Part shown: positions 26,923 through 35,672 of the stretch, in pieces
Numbering within the stretch: position 1 is the stretch's first letter
Layout of the letters: each line of letters begins with the position of its first letter
Assembly (NCBI RefSeq): GCF_004403185.1
Contig: NZ_SOHJ01000004.1
Location: 124,001 to 188,000, forward strand
Direction of reading: 5' to 3'
Source of the DNA: Cryobacterium suzukii
GTDB lineage: Bacteria > Actinomycetota > Actinomycetes > Actinomycetales > Microbacteriaceae
Length of the DNA stretch: 64,000 bases
Notes under the pieces: model-generated
Seen by the model: only the letters and a program-made list of their open reading frames with translations
What the model was told of the DNA's origin: nothing
The model's database searches: none
Program-made: the position numbers and the translations under genes

Positions 26923-28251
26923 TTAGAGGCTCGGCAGCGCGCTGTCCTGCACCCAGCGGGCCACGAACCCGCCGATCGCCCGGCTCCCGGTGTGCTCGGA
27001 GAAGAAAACGACGAAGTCGTCGGTCGAGACCTGCCCGTACCGGCGGGCCGCCGTGTAGGCGCGCAGGGTCGCGAAGAAGGCCTCGTCGCCGAGAGATTTG
27101 CGAATGGCGTGCAGGGCGAGGGCGCCGCGTTTGTAGACGCGGTCATCGAACATGGCGTGCGGGCCGGGGTCGCCGACGACGATGTCGCGCGGCAGCGCCG
27201 CCACCCGGCTGCGGTGCAGCACGGCGAGGGTGTCGGCCGTTCGACCACCGCGTTGCTCCTCCCAGAGCCATTCCGCGTAGCACGCGAAGCCCTCCTGCAA
27301 CCAGATGTCCTGCCAGCGGGCCACGGTCAGGCTGTTGCCGTACCACTGGTGCGCCAGCTCGTGGGCGATCAGCCGGTCGCTGCCGTGCTCGCCGTTGACG
27401 TGGTTGCTGCCAAATACGGCGAGGCCGTGTGCCTCGAGCGGAATCTCAAGTTCGTCGTCGGTCACGACGACCGAGTAGGACGCGAACGGATACGGCCCGA
27501 ACCGGTCGGCGAAGAACGCGATCATCTCGGTGAGGCGGGCGAAGTCGGTATCGACACGGGTCGCAAGTTGGGCCGGAAAGTACAGGCTGTGCTCGACCGG
27601 AGCGTTGGCCAGGTCGCGGCGGCGGAAGCGGCCGATCAGCACTGTGGCGAGGTAGGTCGCCATCGGCTCGCGCACGTCGAAGGTCCAGCTGGTGCGGCCG
27701 GAGCGGCTCGACCGGCTCGACAACACCCCGTTCGACACCACGGTGTAAGCCGATTCGCAGGCGATCTCGATGCGATAGGTGGCCTTGTCGCTCGGATGGT
27801 CGTTGCACGGAAACCAGGACACGGCACCGCACGGCTGTCCAGAGACGAGCACGCCATCGTCGAGTTCTTCCCAGCCGACGTCGCCCCAGGCGCTGCGCAC
27901 CGGATGCGGCGCCCCGCGATAGCGCACCACCACCTCGAACACGGCCCCGGCCTCGATCGTCGTGGCGAGGCTGATGACGAGTTTGCGTGAAGAGTGCGTG
28001 ACTTTGGTCGGCCGCGCACCGTTTACCAACACTTTTTCGATGCTCAGCCCGGCGAAATCGAGGCTGAATCGGTCGAGGGGCACGAGGGCGCGTGCGGTGA
28101 TGATCGCGGTCGCGTTCAAGCGGTTGGTGGCTACCCGATAGGAGAGGGTCAGGTCGTAGTGTTCCGCGGTGTAGCCACCATTGCCGCTGGTGGGAATGTA
28201 CGGGTCGCCAGCGCTGGCCGAGCCGTAGGTCGTCTGCACAGTCTGAGCCAT
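26923..28251 (-). CDS. M1-family zinc metallopeptidase
   Basis: A 442-residue aminopeptidase-N-like enzyme of the short actinobacterial type. The zinc site is HELAHQW (about residue 298) with the third ligand in LQEGFACYAEWLW. The exopeptidase motif GAMEN of classical members is replaced by LEAHG, with the glutamate kept. No signal peptide is seen, so it is probably cytoplasmic and trims peptides. It starts 18 bp after the stop of the Pls-type synthetase gene in the same direction, so the two may share a transcript. Length is about half that of full aminopeptidase N because the C-terminal helical domain is missing. Confidence 0.9.
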   Translation of the reverse strand: MAQTVQTTYGSASAGDPYIPTSGNGGYTAEHYDLTLSYRVATNRLNATAIITARALVPLDRFSLDFAGLSIEKVLVNGARPTKVTHSSRKLVISLATTIEAGAVFEVVVRYRGAPHPVRSAWGDVGWEELDDGVLVSGQPCGAVSWFPCNDHPSDKATYRIEIACESAYTVVSNGVLSSRSSRSGRTSWTFDVREPMATYLATVLIGRFRRRDLANAPVEHSLYFPAQLATRVDTDFARLTEMIAFFADRFGPYPFASYSVVVTDDELEIPLEAHGLAVFGSNHVNGEHGSDRLIAHELAHQWYGNSLTVARWQDIWLQEGFACYAEWLWEEQRGGRTADTLAVLHRSRVAALPRDIVVGDPGPHAMFDDRVYKRGALALHAIRKSLGDEAFFATLRAYTAARRYGQVSTDDFVVFFSEHTGSRAIGGFVARWVQDSALPSL

Positions 28252-28269
28252 CTCTTTACTATTCCTTGG

Positions 28270-31200
28270 TCAACGAGCCCACGGCGCCTGGTGCCAGGGC
28301 GTGATCGGGTTGCCAGACCAGAGCGAACCGGTCGGCACCCGTTCGCCGCGCATCACGAGCGAGCCGGGCCCGACCGTCGCCCCAGCCTCGATGGACGCCG
28401 CCGGCAGAATGACTCCGTTTGGCCCGAGCGTGGCGCCCTCGGCGAGCACGACCGCGTCGAGCTGCATGATGCGATCGTGAAACAGGTGGGTCTGCACGAC
28501 GCAGCCGCGGTTCACGGTGCTGCCGGCGCCGAGGCGCACCAGGTCGGCTTCGGGCAGCCAGTACGTTTCGCACCAGACGCCCTTTCCCACGGTGGCGCCG
28601 AGGGTGCGCAGCCATACGGCGAGCGCCGGCGTGCCTGAGGCTTTCCCGGCGAACCAGGGTCGGGCAACCATCTCGACAAAACTGTCCGAGACCTCGTTCC
28701 GCCAGATGAAGGACGACCAGAGCGGATGCTCCGACGCGTCGATGCGCCCGACCAGCGTCCACTTGACCACCGTCGTGACCCCGGCAGCCACCGCACCGGC
28801 CGCGAGCATGACCACACCCGAGAGGCCGATCGCCGCGCCGAGGCCGAGCTGCAGCCACAGCAGGTCCAGCAGCGCGAGCACCAGAAGGGCGATCCAGGCG
28901 GTGGTGAAGCCGGCCACGATGCGCAGCAGTTCCCACAGCGACCGGGCAACTTTCAGGCGAACGGGAGGGTGGAAGGTGCGCGAGTCGTCGGCATCCGTTT
29001 GCCGGCGGCGCAGGCGGGCCGGCGGGTTACCGAGCCAGCTCGAGCCGCGTTTGGCCTTGCGGGGCGTCGACGAGAGCACCGCGACGAGCCCGTTGCGAGG
29101 CACGGTACGGCCGGGGCCTGCCATGCCGCTGTTGCCGAGGAAGGCTCGGCGGCCTACCTTGGCTGGCCCGATATGCATCCAGCCGCCGCCAAGTTCGTAG
29201 CAGGCGACCATGGTGTCGTCGGCGAGAAACGCGCCAGGCGCGATGGTCGTGAGCGAGGGCAGCAGCAACACGGTAGACGCCTCGACATCGGCACCGACTT
29301 TGGCCCCGAGTAGTCGCAGCCAGGTGGGCGTGAGCAGGCTCGCATAGACCGGAAACAACACCGTGCGGGCGCCGTCGAGGATGCGTTCGGTCATCCACAC
29401 CTGCCAGCCGATGCGGCTGCGCACCGGATAGTAGCCTTCCCGAAGGCCCAGTCCGAGCGCGCGCACGAAGGCAATCACTAAAAGCGCGTAGGCGAGGCCG
29501 CCGGCAATGACGGCGACCGGCATGATCAGGGCCGCGCGCAGCACGGCAAGGCCGAGGCTGTCGGCGTTGCCGACGGCGGCGCCGACGATGAGCACGCCGA
29601 GCACGATTGCGATCGTAGGAATGGCGGTCATCGCCACCGACCCTGCCGCGAAGGCGCCGAGCCAGCGACTGGCACGCGGCGGACGTTCGGCCGGCCACGG
29701 GCGGCGGCCCGACCCGACGCGTCGAGCGGGGGAACCGGCCCATCGCTCCTCGGCTGGCACCCGCGACGAGACCGCGGAACCGGGTTCAATCTCGGCGCCG
29801 TTGCCAACGTGGGCGCCCCCGAGCAGGGTGCTGCGGGAACCGATCCGAGCATCGGCACCGATATGAACATGACCAATGCGCAACACGTCGCCGTCGATCC
29901 AGTGGCCGGCCAGGTCGACCTCGGGTTCGATCGAGGCCTGAGCGCCGATGGTGAGCAGCCCGGTAACCGGCGGCAACGAGTGCAGGTCCACGTCGGAGCC
30001 GATCTCGGCGCCGAGGGCTCGCGCGTAGTAGCTGATCCAGGGCGACCCGGCGAGGCTCGCCGCGTCGACGAGCAGGGCGATCTGCTCGGCTAGCCATAGC
30101 CGCAGGTGCACGGACCCGCCCCGCGGATAGTTGCCGGGCATCACGTCGTGCAGCAAGAGTCGGGCCGCCACCACGGCGATGAGCATCTTGCCGGGCGGGG
30201 TCACGAACAGTGCAAACCCAAGCGCTACCCACCACCACGACAGCGTCGGGGCGAAGGTCGCGCCGGCCAGGCCGAGCAGGTTGTTGGCGATGGCGAGGTA
30301 AACCAGCCAGCGGGCGCCGCTCAGCACGTGCAGCGGAATGCCGAGAACCGTCTGGGCGAGTTGACTGCGAGCCGGCGTCGGCAGTACCTGCCGCACGACA
30401 GCCGGCGTCACGGGGGTGCGGGCGTCAAGTTCCTCGGCGAGCGACCCGATGCGCGGGTGGTCGTACAGATCGGCGACGGTGGTTTCGGGGTGGCGGACGC
30501 GCACGGCCGACACGAACTGAGCGGCCGAGAGCGAGCCGCCGCCTTGAGCGAAGAAATCATCGTCAGGCCCGGTCACCGGCACCCCCAAAATGGATGCCCA
30601 GGCCTCGGCCAGCCACGCCGCCGTCGGTGACAGCGCGCCCGCGTCGTCGTCCGACCCGGGCTGCGAGGCGGGCAACGGCCACGGTAATGCCGCCCGGTCG
30701 ACCTTGCCAGAGGTGCGGGTGGGCAGCGCGTCGACGATGGCGAGCAGCGGTACGAGCGCTGCGGGCAGTTCTTCCCGCAGCCTGGCGATCGCGGCCTGCC
30801 GGTCGAACGGCGCGCTGGTGGTCGTCAGAGCGATGTAGCCGACCAGAATGTGGTTACCGGCAGGGGTGGTCTGCACCACGGCGGCACCGCCGGCCACTCC
30901 GTCGAGAGCGCCCAGGGCGGCATCCACTTCGCCGAGTTCGATGCGTCGGCCGCCGAGTTTCACCTGGTCGTCGGCACGGCCGGCGAAAACCAGACCGACC
31001 GGGTCGAAACGCACGAGGTCGCCGCTGCGGTAGGCCCGGTGCCAGCCGAGCTGCGGGTGCGGAGCGTACTTCTCGGCGTCCTTGGCGGCGTCGAGGTAAC
31101 GGGCCAGACCCACGCCGCCGATAATGAGTTCACCGGTCTCTCCGGCGGCGACCCGGTCGCCGTGAGCGTCGACGACGGCGAGGTCCCAGCCGTCGAGCGG

Positions 31201-32229
31201 CAGGCCAATGCGCATCTCACCGACGCCGTCGACGCGTGCTCCGCAGGCCACGACGGTCGCTTCGGTGGGGCCGTAGGTGTTCCAAACTTCTCGGCCGCGG
31301 GAACTGATGCGGGCGACCAGTTCTGGCGGGCAGGCTTCGCCGCCGAAGATCAGCAGCCGCACAGCCTCAAGCGATTCCTCCGGCCAGAGTGCGGCGAGGG
31401 TTGGCACGGTCGAGACGACGGTGATGCCGTGGGCGATCAGCCAGGGACCGAGGTCGGCGCCGCTGCGCACCAGGGAGCGCGGGGCCGGCACCAGGCAGGC
31501 GCCGTTGCGCCAGGCCAGCCACATCTCTTCACAGCTCGCGTCGAATGCCACTGACAGGCCGGCCAGAACCCGGTCGTTGGTGCCAATCGGCTCGTTGCGC
31601 AGAAATAGTCCGGCCTCGGCGTCGACGAAGGCGGCCGCTGAACGATGCGTGACCGCGACGCCCTTGGGCACGCCCGTCGAGCCGGAGGTGAAGATGACCC
31701 ACGCGTCGTCGCCGGGCGTGGGAATGTTGCCACTCGGAAAGACCAACGCCGGGTCGTCGTGCGGCGGCACGGGTCGCGCCCGGAGCGACTGCAGGTCGAG
31801 GCCCGCACGCGGCGTAAAATAACTCCTCTCCCCGATGACGCCAACCACGTGTGCCTCGGCAAAGACCAGCCGGGCGCGTTCTTCCGGGTCATCGGCGTCG
31901 ACGGGAACATAGGCGGCCCCCACGAACAACGTGGCCAAAATCGACACGTACAGGTCGCGGGTGCCAGAAGGGATGCGAATGCCCACGCTGTCGCCGCGGC
32001 GCACTCCGGCCAGGCTCAGCGCGTTCGCCTGGGCCTGCACCCGCCGCAACAGGCCGCGATAGCTGATCGTGCCGACCGCGTCTTCCAAGGCCAGGGCGTC
32101 AGGATGCTGCGCCGCGGTTTGCGACAGGATGTCGGCAAGGGTACGGGCTGGCGGTGCCCGATGGCCCGCCGCGAGCACAGCCTGGTCGTGCCCGCTGTTG
32201 CCCGTTGGGCTGTACTGGTACTCGCTCAC
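28270..32229 (-). CDS. Pls/PosA-family synthetase (A-T-membrane domain)
   Basis: A 1319-residue single-module synthetase of the poly-lysine-synthetase type. Residues 1-515 are an adenylation domain (TSGSTGVPKG at 181, YRSGDL at 400, RTSGKVDR near 507), about 535-605 a thiolation domain with the phosphopantetheine Ser in GGGSLS (about 566), and 620-1319 carry six membrane helices flanking three hexapeptide-repeat-like domains, as in Pls. Reading the pocket by alignment with GrsA gives the code DAESIGTVVK, close to lysine-type codes. Such enzymes join amino acids through side-chain amides (for example epsilon-poly-lysine). Activity and product are inferred. A phosphopantetheinyl transferase lies 3 kb away. 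Confidence 0.88.
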   Translation of the reverse strand: MSEYQYSPTGNSGHDQAVLAAGHRAPPARTLADILSQTAAQHPDALALEDAVGTISYRGLLRRVQAQANALSLAGVRRGDSVGIRIPSGTRDLYVSILATLFVGAAYVPVDADDPEERARLVFAEAHVVGVIGERSYFTPRAGLDLQSLRARPVPPHDDPALVFPSGNIPTPGDDAWVIFTSGSTGVPKGVAVTHRSAAAFVDAEAGLFLRNEPIGTNDRVLAGLSVAFDASCEEMWLAWRNGACLVPAPRSLVRSGADLGPWLIAHGITVVSTVPTLAALWPEESLEAVRLLIFGGEACPPELVARISSRGREVWNTYGPTEATVVACGARVDGVGEMRIGLPLDGWDLAVVDAHGDRVAAGETGELIIGGVGLARYLDAAKDAEKYAPHPQLGWHRAYRSGDLVRFDPVGLVFAGRADDQVKLGGRRIELGEVDAALGALDGVAGGAAVVQTTPAGNHILVGYIALTTTSAPFDRQAAIARLREELPAALVPLLAIVDALPTRTSGKVDRAALPWPLPASQPGSDDDAGALSPTAAWLAEAWASILGVPVTGPDDDFFAQGGGSLSAAQFVSAVRVRHPETTVADLYDHPRIGSLAEELDARTPVTPAVVRQVLPTPARSQLAQTVLGIPLHVLSGARWLVYLAIANNLLGLAGATFAPTLSWWWVALGFALFVTPPGKMLIAVVAARLLLHDVMPGNYPRGGSVHLRLWLAEQIALLVDAASLAGSPWISYYARALGAEIGSDVDLHSLPPVTGLLTIGAQASIEPEVDLAGHWIDGDVLRIGHVHIGADARIGSRSTLLGGAHVGNGAEIEPGSAVSSRVPAEERWAGSPARRVGSGRRPWPAERPPRASRWLGAFAAGSVAMTAIPTIAIVLGVLIVGAAVGNADSLGLAVLRAALIMPVAVIAGGLAYALLVIAFVRALGLGLREGYYPVRSRIGWQVWMTERILDGARTVLFPVYASLLTPTWLRLLGAKVGADVEASTVLLLPSLTTIAPGAFLADDTMVACYELGGGWMHIGPAKVGRRAFLGNSGMAGPGRTVPRNGLVAVLSSTPRKAKRGSSWLGNPPARLRRRQTDADDSRTFHPPVRLKVARSLWELLRIVAGFTTAWIALLVLALLDLLWLQLGLGAAIGLSGVVMLAAGAVAAGVTTVVKWTLVGRIDASEHPLWSSFIWRNEVSDSFVEMVARPWFAGKASGTPALAVWLRTLGATVGKGVWCETYWLPEADLVRLGAGSTVNRGCVVQTHLFHDRIMQLDAVVLAEGATLGPNGVILPAASIEAGATVGPGSLVMRGERVPTGSLWSGNPITPWHQAPWAR

Positions 32230-33017
32230 ACGACTCCTCGTTCAGGTCGTGGCAGTAGTACCGCCCGCCGCGAAAGTATCAGTCTAGAACTTGCGGGTAA
32301 CGCGCGGGTGAACTGTGCCGGCGCCCCCATCACGAAAATCTGGAATTAGACTCGGGTCGGTTACGGCGACGCTCCGTCGCGCAAGACTCGTTGCCGTCGC
32401 CCAGTTTCTTCCCAACCCACTGATCGCGCTCTCCATGTTCGGTTCCCGTTGGTCGGCGAGGATAATGTGCATTGGTCCCGCCGGGGGACGAATGGAGCAC
32501 CAGACCTTGAAACACGTATCGAACTCCACCTGGGACCGCCTAAAAGAAGAGGCGGCGGTTCACCTCTATGGCGAGTTGCACCACAGTGCGCGGGACGCCA
32601 ACCCTGCGGTTTCCGATCCGGAGACCTCTCCAATCGCCGTGCAACGCCCAGTGGATTCCTGAGCCCCACTCCTGCCCCGCGAGATCGAAAACGGTTACCC
32701 GAAGTGATCCTGAGCCCGCTCTCGCGATCAGCTTAAGCGGACGGTGAAACCGGCCGGCGGCGGGACTCGACTCTTTCACCAGCCCTTCTGGGCGTTGCTG
32801 CACGATCTCGAACCGATCGCAATCTTCGACATCGCTGGAGCCGTTCACACCCGACTGGCTTCCCACGAGATGATGCCGCTGTTCGAGGCCCCCGAACAGC
32901 GTATTTCGTCGACCACACTTCAGGTGCTCAGCGCTACCAGCCCCGATCGGCCGCCAAATTGGGCGTATTCTGCAACGCACAGCGCGATCTCCAGCGACGC
33001 GCCAGAAAGGACGGACC
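32230..33017. other. 788-bp region without a supported gene
   Basis: Several overlapping open frames exist on both strands, but none has both a ribosome-binding site and a recognisable protein family. Third-position GC is moderately raised on the plus strand around 32744-32960, which might mark an eroded gene. The left end should hold the promoter of the synthetase gene and the right end that of RidA. Confidence 0.4.
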
Positions 33018-33410
33018 ATGTCCACGTATCCCCTACCCATCGACCCGCCCGGGCTTTTTCACAGCCCGGCCTTCGCGCAGGGCATGATCGCTCCGGCTGG
33101 GCGATTGCTCTACGTCGGCGGCCAGAACGGAACGGACAGCACGGGCGCGCTCCGGGACGGACTCGGAGCGCAAACTGAGCAGGCCCTACGCAACGTGCTC
33201 GCTGTGCTGGCCGAGGCCGGAAGCAGTCCCGAGTATGTGGTCAAACTGACGATCTATCTTGCGACCGGCATCGACCCCGGGGAAGCCTACGCCGCTACCG
33301 CTGGAGTCTGGGGAGACCGTCGCACCGCCGTCACCGTGCTCGCGATCACCCCGGCACGGGCGGGCGCTCTCGTGGAGATCGAAGCCGTTGCCGCAGTTCC
33401 CGCTGGTTGA
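33018..33410 (+). CDS. RidA-family (YjgF) protein
   Basis: A 130-residue member of the RidA/YjgF/UK114 family, small trimeric proteins that deaminate reactive enamine/imine intermediates or act in related steps. Recognisable parts are LLYVGGQNGTDSTG, EQALRNVLAVLAEAGSSPEY and VTVLAITPARAGALVEIEAV. The conserved arginine near the end of canonical RidA proteins is replaced in a PARAG context, so it may be a RidA-subfamily member with different chemistry. It is a single rightward gene preceded by the 788-bp gene-poor stretch. Confidence 0.87.
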   Translation: MSTYPLPIDPPGLFHSPAFAQGMIAPAGRLLYVGGQNGTDSTGALRDGLGAQTEQALRNVLAVLAEAGSSPEYVVKLTIYLATGIDPGEAYAATAGVWGDRRTAVTVLAITPARAGALVEIEAVAAVPAG

Positions 33411-33536
33411 TCGGTCCAGGATGCATGGCCAGTGGTCTGCGGGACTACACCGCGCGACGCGCATGACTGCGGCACCGCTCGGCGTCACGGGCACGGCGGG
33501 CGTCACGGCACACAATTGGTTTTCTCTAAAGCGTGG

Positions 33537-33608
33537 TGCCCCTGGAGGGATTCGAACCCCCGGCCATTTCCTTAGGACGGAATTGCTCTTCCACTGAGCT
33601 ACAGAGGC
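33537..33608 (-). tRNA. tRNA-Arg (anticodon CCT)
   Basis: A 72-nt cloverleaf on the minus strand. The acceptor GCCTCTG pairs with CAGGGGC, the D-arm is GCTC/GAGC, the anticodon loop GTCCTAA gives CCT (reads AGG), and the T-arm is GGGGG-TTCGAAT-CCCTC. The CCA end is encoded (33534-33536). Oddities are a G at position 32 and an A-A mismatch at the top of the anticodon stem. Confidence 0.88.
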
Positions 33609-33741
33609 TGGTCCGGCAAGTTTAGCCGATCAGTCGGGCCGCTCGAGCGCGCCACCGTGTTGTCGCGCGACAAGCGCCGACCCCGTCAATTGGTGATTTT
33701 GATGTCGGCCCTCCTGCTGCCCGTGCCGCAAAAGCTCCGTA

Positions 33742-34239
33742 CTAGGCGGCCGGGGCCAGATAGGCGTCCCATTCCTGCTCGGGGCGCTCGACTCCGCGCA
33801 CAATCCAGGTCGTACCCTGCGGCATGCGTGGGGTGAAGCGCAGCTCCCAGCCCATTTCGGCCGGAGTGTGGTCGCTCTTGAGGTTATTGCACCGCAGGCA
33901 GCACGCGGCGAGGTTGTCCCAGGTATCACGTCCACCGCGCGAACGCGGTAAAACGTGGTCGATCGTGGCAGCCGACTTGCCGCAGTAGCAGCAACGGTGC
34001 TCGTCACGGCGCAAGACTCCGCGGCGACTCACCGGAACCAGGCGCGACATGGGGATGCGCACGTACCGCGTAAGCAGAATGACGCTCGGGCGATCCCACG
34101 AGCCAGAGGCGGCAAAAACGGGGTGGTCCTGATCGGACTGCACGATCGTCGCTTTCTGGTTCATCACCAAAATGAGCGCTCGTTTGAACGAGACGACGGC
34201 GAGGGGCTCATACCCCGCATTGAGTACCAGTGTGCGCAT
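33742..34239 (-). CDS. HNH endonuclease domain protein
   Basis: A 165-residue protein widely found in actinobacteria. The HNH motif is CCYCGKSAATIDHVLPRSRG followed by DTWDNLAACCLRCNNLK: two CxxC zinc knuckles and the His-Asn-His active site (DHVLPRSRGG, then N). The first 70 residues (MRTLVLNAGYEPLAVVSFKR) form the conserved N-terminal part. The ATG at 34239 follows AAAGGGAG by 5 bases; a longer frame lacks support. The natural role (DNA repair or defence) is unknown. A terminator at 34334-34364 separates it from the 37-codon ORF upstream. Confidence 0.86.
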   Translation of the reverse strand: MRTLVLNAGYEPLAVVSFKRALILVMNQKATIVQSDQDHPVFAASGSWDRPSVILLTRYVRIPMSRLVPVSRRGVLRRDEHRCCYCGKSAATIDHVLPRSRGGRDTWDNLAACCLRCNNLKSDHTPAEMGWELRFTPRMPQGTTWIVRGVERPEQEWDAYLAPAA

Positions 34240-34333
34240 GCGCTCCCTTTCGAAGGAGGCTGGACGGCTTCCAGCCATTCGAACTACATCCGATGCGTAC
34301 AGAACAGGAGCGCGACGGGGCGAAAAAGAGTAC

Positions 34334-34364
34334 AAAAAAAGGCGCCGTCACAATGACAACGCCT
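34334..34364 (-). terminator. Intrinsic terminator on the minus strand
   Basis: On the minus strand AGGCG-TT-GTCA-TTG-TGAC-GG-CGCCT is followed by seven T residues. The stem begins inside the last codons of the 37-codon ORF, so it ends that transcript before the HNH gene. Confidence 0.8.
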
Positions 34365-34461
34365 CCTGGCTGCTCACGCAGCTCTTCTCGCTCTGACAAC
34401 TATGCCGAAAGCACTCGCGACCGCGCACATCCATGGTGTGGATAGTGCGTCGCTCATGCAT
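34348..34461 (-). CDS. 37-aa small ORF with strong ribosome-binding site
   Basis: A short frame that begins ATG at 34461, 6 bases after AAAGGAG, and ends with TGA at 34348 inside the stem of an intrinsic terminator. The peptide starts MHERRTIHTMDVRGRECF and contains three cysteines and seven charged residues in the first half. No signal peptide or membrane segment is present. It lies alone between the terminator of the nlpC gene (34510-34550) and its own terminator, so it appears to be an independent small transcript. It could be a leader peptide or a real small protein; I recognise no family. Confidence 0.5.
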   Translation of the reverse strand: MHERRTIHTMDVRGRECFRHSCQSEKSCVSSQEALSL

Positions 34462-34509
34462 TGGCTCTCCTTTCGGACCTACAAACTACATCAGGGCACT
34501 AGGTTAACC

Positions 34510-34550
34510 CACAAATGGCGCAACAGGTAAACCTGTATGCGCCATTTGTG
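34510..34550. terminator. Long hairpin behind the NlpC/P60 gene
   Basis: Arms 34510-34528 and 34531-34550 pair over 19 of 20 positions (one bulged base) with a 2-base loop; CACAAATGGCGC is the outer part. It lies 36 bp downstream of the NlpC/P60 stop and is a probable terminator of that leftward transcript. Confidence 0.7.
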
Positions 34551-34585
34551 CTAGCTGTTACTCAGTGTTCACCGGACGGAGCGAA

Positions 34586-35338
34586 TTAGATGCCTATCCG
34601 CACGATGTAGTAGTCGCTGGTCCAGATGGGCTGGATCCGCACGGACTGGCCGGTGTATGGCGCGTGCAGGATGTTTCCATTGCCTGCGTAGAAACCATCG
34701 TGCCCGTCCATGATCACGAGGTCGCCTGGCACGGCGTCCTCGATCGAGATCTTCGTTCCGGCCGCTGCCTGACCCACCGAGGAGTGCGGCAGGCTGATTC
34801 CGAACTGCGCGTAGACGTACATGATGAAGCCGGAGCAGTCGAACCCGGCCGGTGTAGCGCCGCCGTAGACGTACGGTGTGCCTTGGTACTGCGAGGCCAC
34901 ATTGAAGACGGATGCGAGATCGAAATTCGGGTAGGTCGGGTTTGCCAGGAAGTCGGCAACACTTGGACCGGAATAGCTTGCGGCATAGGAGGTCATCTGC
35001 GCGGCAACTTCAACTCGACGGGTTTCCGCGGCGGCGGCGGCAACGGAGGCCGCAAGCTCTTCGGGCGTGGTAGCAGTGAAACCTTCGCGAGCAACGCTCA
35101 CGGTTGCCGCCTGGGCATCGACTTCAACGGCCTGCGCTTGCGCCTTGGACATCTCCGTGGATTCGGTGGCCTTGAAGGACGCGTCTTTCGAGCCGGGAGC
35201 AAAGGCATATGCCGGGAGAGCCATCGTGGCAACAAGGCCGGTAGCGAGGGTCATAACGACGATGTTGGCGATACCGCCTCGTCGCTTCTTCGGTGCCGCC
35301 CGAGGCGCGGCACGGTGGGAGTGTGCCGACGATTCCAT
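34586..35338 (-). CDS. NlpC/P60 peptidoglycan hydrolase
   Basis: A 250-residue exported cell-wall hydrolase. A basic N-terminus is followed by a membrane/signal segment (NIVVMTLATGLVATMALPAYA, ending about residue 47), an Ala-rich helical linker (about 50-130) and a C-terminal NlpC/P60 domain. The catalytic Cys is in AGFDCSGFIMYVY and the His in DGHDGFYAGNG. Such enzymes cut within the peptide stems of peptidoglycan. The ATG at 35338 follows TTGGAAA; a TTG at 35404 gives a longer, atypical N-terminus. A hairpin at 34510-34550 follows the gene. Confidence 0.88.
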   Translation of the reverse strand: MESSAHSHRAAPRAAPKKRRGGIANIVVMTLATGLVATMALPAYAFAPGSKDASFKATESTEMSKAQAQAVEVDAQAATVSVAREGFTATTPEELAASVAAAAAETRRVEVAAQMTSYAASYSGPSVADFLANPTYPNFDLASVFNVASQYQGTPYVYGGATPAGFDCSGFIMYVYAQFGISLPHSSVGQAAAGTKISIEDAVPGDLVIMDGHDGFYAGNGNILHAPYTGQSVRIQPIWTSDYYIVRIGI

Positions 35339-35560
35339 TTTTTCCAAAGAATCCGATGCTCGGTTCGGCCCGCGGCGGGACCTTCTCGTTCCTAATGCAG
35401 CCAAAGTTTTAACCTCCGGCGCCTCGACAACACTAGGTTGTTGTCCCGTCCACTTCGCTAATCGCGGGTGTGTTCGTAAATCAAGAGACGGGGCAAGCAG
35501 GCGCCTTGATCAGAGTCCTTCGACCTTTCATGGTCTGTGGGACATCCCGAGGCTACAAGA
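35339..35560 (-). promoter_or_regulatory. Possible structured leader of the NlpC/P60 gene
   Basis: Read leftward, this stretch contains several nested inverted pairs: GGGACAACAAC with GTTGTCG, CCCGTC with GACGGG, ATCAAG with CTTGAT and two GGCGCC boxes. Together they could fold into a long 5' leader. Genes of this type are often controlled by c-di-AMP riboswitches in actinobacteria, but I cannot match the conserved core of that class. Confidence 0.3.
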
Positions 35561-35672
35561 GTGATGCCCATTTGTCACCCTGAAACTGCACATTTCTAAC
35601 GGATTGGTAACGAACCAGCGAGCAGGTCGAGACGACTGGCTCGATTCAACGCGCTGCGAACCCGGCGCAAAG

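Noticed and set aside
32540..33040. Leftward 166-codon frame in the gene-poor stretch
   Set aside because: No ribosome-binding site, no family, atypical composition, and it overlaps the RidA start region.
35339..35560. Firm call of a c-di-AMP (ydaO) riboswitch
   Set aside because: The conserved core sequences of that class are not visible; only generic stems are.
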